Shown: positions 1 through 9,926 of the stretch, piece by piece
Layout: each line of letters opens with the position of its first letter
How positions within the stretch are numbered: the first letter of the stretch is position 1
NCBI RefSeq assembly: GCF_026914185.1
Contig: NC_070560.1
Coordinates: 6,067,501 to 6,131,500 of the forward strand
Direction: 5' to 3'
Origin: Puccinia triticina
Lineage: Eukaryota > Basidiomycota > Pucciniomycetes > Pucciniales > Pucciniaceae
DNA length: 64,000 nucleotides
Translations under genes and position numbers: made by a program
Notes under the pieces: model-generated
Seen by the model: the letters and a program-made list of their open reading frames with translations, nothing else
Told to the model about the DNA's origin: nothing
The model's database searches: none

Positions 1-759
1 TCATTCAAGAATATTTGTTATCAGAAGCTGCCTGGATCAGAAACAGTTTACTTTGAAAATGGGGATAAGATGAGCACTATCATCCAAAAAGCAATGAATG
101 CCCTTAGAGATCAAAGTGAAGATGAATTCCTTGAATGGAAGGGATTTGAAAAAAAACTCGTTCAAAGACAAAAGGGGATTGAAGGACTATACAAACTTGT
201 TGGTCATACTCCAGGATTACAGACAATTGGTCAAAGAAAGTCTGATTACTTTGAGCCTTCAATCTATCTTGGCACAAGTAAAATCAGGATTGTATCAAGA
301 GCAAAGAACTCATCAAAAGACACCAAAGTTCTGATGTCAAAAATACACAAGATTGGAGAGTCTCTTCATCTTTGTCACATTCTGTTTTCAAGAAATTTAC
401 TGCACACAACTCTTTTGAAAAATACAGAAGGAACTCAAAAATCACTTCTTGAATGGTTTTACAATCTAGTATTCATGGAAGATGGCGAGCATCCTCCTCT
501 CCTGGGCACAATTGATATTTCAAAAGGAGTCAAGAGCAGGGATTTTGATCCGTCTCAAATTGTTGTTGCCAAATATATCAATCAGAGTGGAATAATGAAC
601 AAATTCCGAGCATTCCATGCTGCTCTTGACTTGATGGAACCTTGGTTCAAAATTCAATCTCTTAAAGAAGGTACTCACCTCACTGCTGAAGCCTATAAGA
701 AATGTGCTGCTTTGGCAGTTCATATAGCTCAGGCTGGGACATATACAAAACGCTCTTAG
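1..759 (+). CDS. Hypothetical protein, 3' part of a gene entering from the left (paralogue of 54058-55988)
   Basis: The frame is open from the first base to a TAG at 757-759, so the annotated stretch is the C-terminal part of a longer protein (at least 252 residues here). I do not recognise a known domain. It is clearly related to the minus-strand gene at 54058-55988: both share a PGSE block, FLEW, an LY/LHLCH or LYVCH segment, LLEWFYNLVFM or ILEWFYNLIFM, HPPLLG, a block ending LMEPWF or LMELWF, and LTAEAYKK or LTAEEYKE, in the same order and spacing. The protein is mixed alpha/charged, with no visible signal peptide or membrane segment in this part. Upstream exons are probably outside the window, judging from the paralogue, which has several. 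Function unknown; likely a lineage-expanded rust family (inference). Confidence 0.6.
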   Translation, partial: SFKNICYQKLPGSETVYFENGDKMSTIIQKAMNALRDQSEDEFLEWKGFEKKLVQRQKGIEGLYKLVGHTPGLQTIGQRKSDYFEPSIYLGTSKIRIVSRAKNSSKDTKVLMSKIHKIGESLHLCHILFSRNLLHTTLLKNTEGTQKSLLEWFYNLVFMEDGEHPPLLGTIDISKGVKSRDFDPSQIVVAKYINQSGIMNKFRAFHAALDLMEPWFKIQSLKEGTHLTAEAYKKCAALAVHIAQAGTYTKRS

Positions 760-1887
760 CTCCATTTCTTCAATCTATTAGTCTATTTATTCACCACTAA
801 TAAATCAGATTATGTTTTGCTCTATATCAACTAGATTCATAGCTGCAAAGATGAAATTTTAGGTGCTAAAGTTTCAAACCATGTATTCAGACCTCCCTTT
901 GTCAGAAATCATGTAAAGCAAGCCATGACTATTTCCCTGAAAGTGATTTTCTTCTGCTTAGTCCATCAGAATCTGTCACAAATATTGTTTTTGGATTTTA
1001 TTTTTCTCCTTTTCATGCCCCAAAGTTCTTTCCCTGATATATTTCCTTAATAACTGGATCATGCTTTCATCAATCTGTTTCCCATGTTTCTCATGTTTCT
1101 TACAGTCTGATAACTCCACTGTGGATTCTTATTGCATTAATTAATGTTGTGGCTATCAAAAACTGCTGTGTGTGAGGTCTTTGGCTGCTGTCTCCCCAGC
1201 CTTCTAAGTGGGTGAACCCAAGCCAGAAATTCAACAAGAGTCTGAAAGTAGAGATAGCTGAGCTTGAATTGTTCAATGTTCAAACTTCACAGCCTACCAT
1301 CAGAGAGAAATTAAACACCTCACAACCATGAGTGGTATGGAAACATATGTGCAACTCTTGGAAAGAAAGCATCGGATCCAACTTGCATTGTGAAGGATCC
1401 GGTGGTCAAGTGTTGGCCACTCTGCCAGTTCATAACAACCTGTAACAATTGAATTCCTCGATTAAATTCACAAATGACAAGAATCAGTGAGCCCCCAAGC
1501 ACATGGCAGCGGTAGTAGTGTGTTGTGATTTAGGCGTTCCTGATGTACTTTGGCTTCATGAAGTAACTGCGAAAATGTTCGTAGTAAAACTCACCAAACG
1601 CAAATCCAACCTCCATCTTACCGTAAACTGATCACCCCAGTCGTGTTATATCTCCTTCCATCTTCCGCCACCCTAGCTTTTATCTTGCTGAAAGTGCCAG
1701 CATAGACTCCTTGAAATCTGTAGGTCTGAATGCCGATAGCTCTGATCCAGTAAAATTTTATCTCGAAACTATGATGCGTTGAGTTTCAGCATTTTTGGAA
1801 GCTGTTTGAACTCTCTGGGGGCATTCCATCGGGATGAGGTTCATTTTTGAAGCAAGTATAGGGGGAAACAGGCAAGATTTGATCCCT
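760..1887. other. Intergenic, no gene seen
   Basis: AT-rich stretch between two genes. Short open frames here show no recognisable motif or exon structure. It should hold the 3' ends of both neighbours. Confidence 0.5.
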
Positions 1888-2657
1888 TCACGACAGTGTT
1901 ACATTAGTCTGTATTCCACCCCACATGCTACCAATAAATCGATCCCATATTGTTCCTCGTTTTGCATGAATTGGATCTAAGGATTCTGGAGCAATTTCAC
2001 GAGTAGGCTTTGGTCTTCGGTTGGCCCGGATTCTCCAAAAATGAGATAAGACGAGTGATGCAGAGCCCCATAAGCAACCCTGAATGAGCGGATAGAGCAG
2101 CTGGGATTGAATGATCATCAAACAAAAACAGGTGCTCAGTTTATACTACAGACAACCTCTCCGACAATTCTGTCTTATCTGCGACTTACCTGATCTCTCA
2201 GTGTTACATATACCACCATCTTCCACTCCACGCGGAAATTAGGTCCAAAGTAGTAATTGTCAGCTTCAGTTGAAGTTGCATCTGATGCCTCCTTGGGCAC
2301 TAGATCATCTTGACCGAAAACGTAGGGCTGGGAAGAGCGCGGGGAATCATCGGCCGGTTGTTTTTGTTTGTCAAGTGGTTTAGCGTGATCGAAGTGAAAA
2401 AAGGGCATCAGACTCATGAGGTAGCCTTGTTCGAAACGGAGATCTGGTAAGTGAATCGCTGATAACCGATGAGGAAGGTCTTTGGGGTCGAAGAAGGAAG
2501 ACGTGGGGCTTGGCAGATTTTCGTCTTCGTCGAGGTCGGATGATGAAGGTGATGGCACTAGATTATCGACCCGGACCGGATGAGTGGCGGCACCGTGAGT
2601 TCGAGTATCGGATGAACCTACGCCTAGTGAGGCGAAGTGGGAAGGATCGATTGAAGT
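1888..2657 (-). CDS. Atg43 / DUF1770-like protein
   Basis: Two exons are clear on the minus strand: one ending at 2190 (donor GTAAGT at 2189) and one from 2100 to the stop at 1888, joined across an 89-bp intron. The join reads VTLRDQ then LLYPLIQGCLWG, one continuous block. The N-terminal half has LPDLRFEQGYL, which I associate with the fungal DUF1770 family, whose fission-yeast member Atg43 is a mitochondrial outer-membrane mitophagy receptor. The segment after the splice (LIQGCLWGSASLVLSHFW) could be the single membrane helix. An acidic Ser/Pro-rich N-terminus is typical of intrinsically disordered Atg8-binding receptors (inference). The frame stays open upstream to 2657 without an ATG, right after a TAG that could be a splice acceptor, so the start codon is probably in a further exon near 2700-2800. 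Family call moderate; exon join strong. Confidence 0.65.
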
Positions 2658-3020
2658 CTAGGGGCGTAAAACTAGGTCAACTGTCACATCACACATCACG
2701 TCCGCATAAGGATAGCATTAATCATGAGTTTATATGTGGATAATGGGCAAACTGACCATGATGCTGGAATGAATTTATGTGGGTGTTGATATGGGCTTGG
2801 GCTGGGATCCGGCAGAGCCACCCCGGTAGAAGGGCCGGCGGTTGACTGAGCAGCTCCAGTTGTGGAGTGCGCGGTATGGACGCTCCATATCGCAATGCGC
2901 ACTCACTCGCTTCCGCGCAACCTGGCCGCTCGCCAACGAGTCAACTCACGGAGTCACAACCGACGGTCAACAGAAGCAAAGCCTTCCAGCAGTGCACTCG
3001 ATCGTTCCTCAAGCTCCGCG

Positions 3021-4512
3021 ATGACTACCATTTCTGCCCGATCGGGGTCTTCTCAGCCATCTCCAACACTGTACATTCAGAACCTGGACGATAAGATCAA
3101 AAAATCCGGTAACTAGCTTTCCTCAAATGATTAGGGGACAACAATACTTGAATGAAAAGAGGCTGACCACACGGTTTCCCATGTCTATTTATTTGGGAAT
3201 AGATCTGAAGCGACTACTGTACCAGTTATTCTTGATCCATGGAAAAGTGCTGGATGTGATTGTTAAAAAGGGCAAGATGCGAGGACAAGCATTTGTAGTA
3301 TTCAGGTGATTAGGCTTTGGTCATCTTGGATTTGTTTTCTTCATCTTGACGTGTGTTTTCTTCTTTCCCACCAAGGGATTTCCAAGGCGCTACACAAGCA
3401 ATGCGCCAACTCGATGGTACCGGCTTCTTGGACCGAGAACTTGTCAGTCAGTGTCTCGAAGGAGCTCTCGCGATTTGTTTGGACAATAATAATAATTTCT
3501 CCCTTTGCTTTCACGCGCGTATACAGAAGATAACTTACGCAAAAACTCAATCACATGCAACTATCCGGCAAATTGCTGGTGAGGAAGTGCTATATCATGT
3601 TAAGCTAGGCTTGAAGGATCCGAACACCTTGCAAGATAAGAATTCCAAGTTGACTGGGAAAATGACCGTCAGTGGGGCACAAGCCGCGAATGTGAGTTCG
3701 AATCTGTCCCGATAACCACAAGGCCCCTTGGGGGTATAATCACTTACAGCTTATCAACTTGGATGATCAATTTGTGGCTCGCAAGATGGAGAAAAAGAAG
3801 GCTGAAGAGACTGCAACGAAGAAGCGATTACAAGGTTCAACTTCTGATAGCGAACATGAAGATGACGAAGAAGAAGATTCCGCGATGGCTGATGGCACTA
3901 ATAACCCAGCTTCAAAACGGTCCAAGACAACTCACCCTACGGCTGAAGATGACGATGGTAAGCAACCATATCTAGCGCTTCGTTCGCTATCTGATTAATA
4001 AATTGGATTCGATGAAACTCATACTCAACCCTTTTTGATATAAATTTTTGTAGAGGAAGCAATGGAGGAAGATTCTGATTCAGAACAGCCTGCCGATTCT
4101 GCTGCTGCCGCCGCTGTCAAAGCGGCAGGCTCAGCACCCATTTTATCAGGAGAGGACCCCAACCCAGTGTTGTTCTTAGAGGGCCTTCCGGCAGAAGTAA
4201 CGGATGATATGATGGCCGTCCTATTCCAACAGTTGCGTAGTTTCTATTCCGAATTCATTTGTCTTTTGATTTTGCACTTCTTCGGGACAAGCCAGCTGAT
4301 TCGTTCTTGGTCCATCTGTTCTTTCCGATTTTTTTTCTCTCACTAAAAGGTATCCTGGTTTTCAAAGCGTCAGGTTGGTTCCAGGCAGGACAGGAATCGC
4401 ATTTGTACAATATGATACGGCTGCTCAGAGTGACATGGCCAAGGCTGCTCTTGATGGCTTCAAGCTTGCACCCGGCGTGGTGATGAAAGTCTCGTTTGCA
4501 CGACGCGGTTGA
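3021..4512 (+). CDS. U1A/U2B''-type spliceosomal RNA-binding protein (two RRMs)
   Basis: Seven exons splice cleanly: 3021-3108, 3203-3305, 3376-3442, 3527-3691, 3750-3957, 4054-4231 and 4350-4512, giving 323 residues. RRM1 covers about residues 15-90, with RNP2 LYIQNL (17-22) followed by DDKIKK, and RNP1 RGQAFVVF (56-63), then ITYAKT; this is the SNF/U1A/U2B'' signature. A charged linker with an acidic run (about 165-220) leads to RRM2 (about 249-320): VLFLEGLP, YPGFQSVRLVPG, IAFVQY and a terminal MKVSFARRG, again as in U1A/U2B''. The protein should bind a U1 or U2 snRNA stem-loop in the nucleus; which snRNA cannot be decided here. Two full RRMs fit U1A better than the short single-RRM yeast Msl1. 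All introns are GT-AG; the third (84 bp) keeps frame. Confident. Confidence 0.93.
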
Positions 4513-6165
4513 AGTTAGAAAAACAACTTCCTCTATCAGGAACTTTTTCGTTACTTTTTCCGTTCGAGATAAAAATGAAATACCAAAGTTTTGTATGAAC
4601 AGGGGCTACTGGCATCTTCGCTGCCATCCAAGTCGACTTCTTCAGATCCTCCTCAAATGACCCCTGATGATGGGTAGACTTCAAATCATCTCACCCGTCA
4701 TGAGTAAATCCTGGTACTGAATGACAATCAAAAACAAATAGTTCCGCAAGTGGAAGGTTGTAAAGCCCTTGTCCCTTACGTTGCAGCCCGCACAATCGTT
4801 GTCGTTGGCGCCTGATAATTCTCTAATTATTTGGTTCGTGATTCTCCAGCTCTAGTTGACAGGCTCGAACTCTTGTTCGACATCTGGACAATTTGCCTTC
4901 AAATCACTTATCAGCTTTGTGTTCAGCTGAAATCATTAATTCCCCATCGATGATCCACCCAGCATAATGGAAAATCCACTGCACAGTCCAATGAACAAAT
5001 CTACCACAATGAGCTCAATGGAAATGTCATAGTTCTTACCAATCTGACGCGGATAATCAAGAACTATTCAAAGAGAGGCTGACTTGCAGCAATTAGATAA
5101 AGTTGAAGAGGGATTCTGAAAATTATGGGGGAGACTGACTTGTCAAAATTTATTTTGTCAGGCCAATAAACTCATGAAGATACCAAACAAAACTCACAAT
5201 TTGAATATAAGCTACCTACTCCAGTATTGTTTGGCTTCAGAAACATGGAGGAATGTTCTGCATGACTCCACGTCATTAGAAACAGTCTACCTCCATGAAT
5301 TTGTTCATCTCACTAATGTCCTAACTCAACAAAGACAACTTGGCCTACTTCAGGACCATGTAAGAGTCTGAAATGACTCTTCACTCAAGGACCGGAATAA
5401 GGGAAGAGGATCCACCAAATGTATCAAGAGAGGGCTCAAGACAAGACCAATTTCTTGAAGAAAAGTTCTGGAACCTAGCAATAGGAGAAACAGTATTCTT
5501 CTCTACTATGTACACTTGAAAGGATGATGAGGAATGAGGAAAGAAGAGATTTAAAAAAGGCTCCACTAGCTCAGCAGAAGAATCAGTATTCTTCTCTACT
5601 GAGCTAGGAAGGAGGCGGAGTCAATGAGAAAGTATTCAAGTCGGATGGAGTGTGTGATTCTCCTATGATTGGTTTGTGAACCTGTGAAGTGTGTGGGGCT
5701 TGCAGACCACTTCAAGAATTTGAAAAAGAAGTATAGATTGCAACAGGCCAGCTTGATCAAAAAGATGAATCCAATCCCCCACTGTGGAAGAAAAATGACT
5801 CAGGCTCACTGTTAACGTCTCTGCCTAGGCTATTGTGTTTATGACTCATTAGTTCTTCCTTCTTTGCTTGTTACTCAAATTGACCATTCATTTCTCTGTT
5901 TTCCTGGTCATCTCTACCTCAAAAGCTGCAGACATTCTATCATGAAGATTATTTTGCTTACAAATCCTGCTTGGAGCATAAAACAGAAAATCAAATTCTA
6001 GCCATCCTAGGATCCAATCCAATTCTCTTTGTTAAATTTGGACAAAACTCACCATAAATATTCCCTAAATACCTCTACCTTCCTCTCTTCTAAATCTGGC
6101 AAACTCAAATAGGATCCCAGGGCGTATAAAAAATAATAATAAAAGAAATCAGTACAAAGAAACAG

Positions 6166-6168
<3 letters not shown>
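4513..6168. other. Non-genic stretch with one relic
   Basis: No intact gene seen. The only recognisable protein trace is the coiled-coil relic at 5702-5776, listed separately. The stretch ends in an AT microsatellite. Confidence 0.4.
5702..5776 (+). pseudogene. Relic of the coiled-coil ORF found at 37273-37782
   Basis: Translation in one frame gives HFKNLKKKYRLQQASLIKKM, which lines up with HFKKMKEDYKLKQAKLIKKM in the minus-strand ORF at 37273-37782 without gaps. Only about 25 codons remain recognisable, and a stop follows shortly. It shows the ORF belongs to a dispersed family. Confidence 0.45.

Positions 6169-6197
<29 letters not shown>
6169..6197. repeat. AT dinucleotide microsatellite
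   Basis: About 14 uninterrupted AT units. Confidence 0.95.
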
Positions 6198-6199
<2 letters not shown>

Positions 6200-6696
6200 A
6201 TCAGCATTCCTTACAAGCATCAATCATCCTTCTGCCTCTCTCTCTATCACTCTTAGTTCTCATTTCCTCATCCACCTCTCTTCTCAGACTAGCCTTTTCC
6301 TCTCTCTCTCTCTCACAGTGCACTCGGTGGTTGGCGCGGTTCCTTTGACGGCGGAGGCGCAGTGTGTTAGCGCGACCCTCTTGGCGCTCGAAGTCTGATC
6401 TAGCAATGATCTCCACGTTGGCAGCCTGCAGATTAGATAAATCAATCACCTAAAATAGGGATGAAAGTGGGTCGGGTCGACCCGGCGGGTACCCGACCCG
6501 TGTCGGGTCTGGGCACGGGTTCGGGTCTGCCTTTGCCTCAAAAACCAGTTTTCGACCCGACCCGCCACAGACCCGCTAGATTTTCGGGTCGGGTTCGGGC
6601 AGCCCTTTTGGCTGTCGGGTCGACCCGCCGACCCGATTACAGACCCGCGCGGCTTAAAAGGTCACATTTGGCAGGTGCCCGCCGGCGGGTGCAGGC

Positions 6697-6828
6697 TGTT
6701 GTGATATGGTCGTGCAGACATGATGACATTCCTAGAATGGGAGACGAGAAACACTATATATGCTATCTACAAGCTACGCCGCAGTCGACTGGTACTGGAC
6801 TGGGTATAAGCATACTCATGTCCTAACA
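6697..6828 (-). repeat. Copia 3' LTR
   Basis: 132 bp, nearly identical to 13237-13374 except for one substitution and a small insertion/deletion region around the TATA-like ATATATAG. The minus-strand polypurine tract ending in seven G lies immediately inside it (6829 onward). Confidence 0.95.
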
Positions 6829-9013
6829 CCCCCCCTGTCGATCAGGCGGAGTTGTATATTTTGCCTTGTACCTGCCTGGCCAATGACTCATGTTTCTCTG
6901 GAGTCAATGCCTTGGTCAGTATATCGGCCAGCTGTTTATCTGTTGAAACCCATGACAGGGTGGCCTTATTTTCAAAGAGAGCTTGGTTAGTTATGTAGTA
7001 TTCTCGTTCCGTGTGTCTTGTGCGTTTGTTGGAACTGTCATCCTTTCCCACTTTTATCGCAGCTTGATTATCACATACCAAATGTCCGCAAAAGCGATGT
7101 CCCAGAATGTCTTCTATGAGTTGTTGAACCCATAGCAACTGTCTCGTCGCCATGCCTAGAGCCATGTACTCTGCTTGGCATGTCGACGCCGCCACAGTGT
7201 GTAGCCTTTGAGCAGTCCAGAGTATAGGCGCCCCGTAGAAAGAGAGGAAGATGCCATAAGATGATCGTTGGAATTCTCCTCCCCATCCCGCGTCACTGTA
7301 GCACCTCAGTGGTTCAGACATCTCCTGCGGCTTAATTATTAGAAAACAATCTCGTGTGTTAGCAATATAATTTACCACGTGTCTCAGTGCTTTCCAGTGT
7401 CCCGGTGTTGGGCTAGCGCTGAAACGAGCCATGTAATTGACAGCATATGCTATATCTGGACGAGTTCCTACCGCTAGGTAGCTCAAGCTGCCGACTAAGG
7501 AGAGATAGTCAGTGGTTGTATCAGGATTACCTTCTCCCTTAACATCTGTGTCTGCTGCGTATCCAGATGGCAGTGGCGTCTTTGCTAAAGATCGTTGATC
7601 CCAATGGTCCTCTAGGATTTTGTCAATCAACTTAATTTGTCGCAGGGAGAACTGACCTTCAGACCTTTTAACTTCAACACCAACAATGGTTTCAACACCT
7701 TCTTGCCATTTGATTTCTAGACAGTCCTTTAGATCTGTCTCCAGTTTACGCAGGATATCATCATTTGATCCGGTGACAACGCCGTCATTGACATGAACCC
7801 AGATAGCACCTTTGTGTCGTTCATGCTGTAGGATATAGAGAGAGTTATCAAATTGGCTAGGTGTGTACCCGAGTTGTTTCAGCTTGCTTTGTAGGTGCTT
7901 CCACCAGCACCGCGCTGCTTGCGTTGTACCATATAGGGCTTTCTGCAGCTTGCAGGCATAACCTTTGGGAACGTCAAGACCTTCCGGAGGCCGAACCCAA
8001 ATCTCTTCATTGATTGGCGAGTGGAGATAAGCTGCTACAAAGTCAAAGGAGTAAACCGGCCAGTTACACTTGGCGGCAATGGTGAGTAGCAAACGCAGCA
8101 AAACAAAAGTCGCTGTTGGTGCAAAGGTATCCATGAACTCTACACCCGCAATTTGGGCATAGCCCTTTGCAACGTACCTGGCTTTCAGCTTGATCAGTTT
8201 GCCGTCAGTTGTCCTTTTTTCTACAAAAACCCATCTGGCACCCATGACTTTCCGGCCGTGCGGCACCAGTTCGATGGTCCAGATCTGATGTTGAAAGAGG
8301 TTCTGGAGTTCTTCTTGGATCGCTCGTAACCACACTTCTTTCTCCGGATGTTTCAGGATGTCTTTGTATTTCTTGGGGACCGAGGTAGGGGACTTGGTCG
8401 CCTCTTGAAGCTGGTCCTGTAGTTGCTCCTGCTTTTGCACAATCACCTCATCGCTGAAGTCACCGAGATCTGCCGCCATTACAAAACAAAGGGCCATCGG
8501 TGCTGGCATGGTTTGATCAACCGGCTTTTGGCATGATGGGAGTAGGGAAGGGTCAGTGTTGTCAATTTTCTTTGTGGATCCAGTGTCCAGTTTCAGCGGG
8601 TCATCAGCAAATTGTGCCCATGCGGAGTTCACGATTTTGTTCAGTGATGGTACCCAGAACATCCAGCCTTTACTACCGTCAATATATCCAATCACACGTC
8701 CTTCCACTGCGCAATCATCTAGACTTTGTCGCTTTCCCGGAGGTATCAGTATAAAGGCTTTGCTGCCAAAGATGCGCAGATGATCCACCAATGGTTTGTA
8801 GCCAAAAAAGGCTTCAAAAGGAGTTTTGTGACCACTTACCTTATTAGGGATCCAATTAAGCGTGTAGTTCGCCCATAGAAACACAAAACCCCAGAAACTT
8901 TGGGGTAACAGACTGTCGGTGAGAACTGATCTGCCCATGTCAGAGACCGTTCGATTGTACCTCTCAATCACACCGTTTTGATAGTGGTGGTACGGGAGGG
9001 ACCTTTCTGCCTT

Positions 9014-9926
9014 CACTGCAAGAAAAACTCTAGAAACTGCTTGCAGTTGAGATGCAAGAGCTCAAGGCAAGCTATGCCTCATGCATGAATCAAGCACTGG
9101 TTGATTCCATGCACATTGCCTAATTTATGCAAGAGTGAGTCTAAGGTACAAAAAACTGAGTACAGGAGTTGATACCTGTGCAAATTCCCCTTTCATGTGA
9201 AAATTCCCCTTTCATTTGCACATACCCCTTTCATGTGCACATATCCCTTTTGTATGCATTCACCTTTCATAATGTGTACATAGCCTTTTATGTGCACATA
9301 CCCCTTTCATGTGTGTATATCCCTTTCATGTGCATGTATCCCTTTCACAATGTGTACATACCCCTTTCATCATGTGTTCATGACCCATTCATGTTTACAT
9401 GTCCCCTTTGAGTTTTTTACATCCCTTTCAATACCCCTTTCATCATTCAGGTTTACATACCCCTTTGATGTTTACATATCCCTTTCATGTGCAAATACCT
9501 CTTACTGCACGTACCCCTTTCATGCATGAATACCCCTTTCATGCATACATACCCCTTTCATCATGTGTACATATCCCTTTTATGTGTTTAGACACCTTCT
9601 CACATTGCCCTTTCATGCGTACATATTTCTTTCATCTGTACATATCCCTTTCATGTGTACATACCCTATTTATGTTATTCTGGCTGAATTCAATGGCACA
9701 TGGAGTGTTTAATAGAAGAAAATAAAAGGGTGCTCAGGGGGATGCTCATTTGCCTCAGCCTACTGCATGAGCACTACAGCATGTTCAACATTGAAATGCT
9801 GAACAAGGTACACAGTGAAGGTGTGCCAGCACAGAATTTGGGTGCTTGACTCCAGCTTGAGACAATCTTTGATTGAAGCTTGCTGCATCTCAACTGCGAG
9901 CAGTTTCTAGAGTTTTTCTTGCAGTG
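9014..9926. mobile_element. Non-autonomous CACTA-type (EnSpm) element in the copia integrase
   Basis: 913 bp with terminal inverted repeats of about 40 bp starting CACTGCAAGAAAAACTC and a perfect 3-bp target duplication CTT (9011-9013, 9927-9929). The CACTG start and 3-bp duplication are hallmarks of CACTA elements. No transposase is visible; the interior is mostly tandem repeats. Excising it with one CTT restores the integrase frame exactly. The same terminus recurs at 57524-57694. Confidence 0.9.
9180..9670 (+). repeat. Tandem repeat array inside the CACTA element
   Basis: Roughly twenty-five degenerate copies of a unit of about 18 to 20 bp built on CCCCTTTCATGTGTACATA, interrupted by indels. 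It is open in several frames only because of the repeat composition; I do not read it as coding. Confidence 0.85.

Noticed and set aside
9169..9725. Overlapping open frames rich in Pro-Phe-His
   Set aside because: They are open only because the tandem CCCTTTCATGTG repeat lacks stops in several frames; they lie inside the CACTA element.
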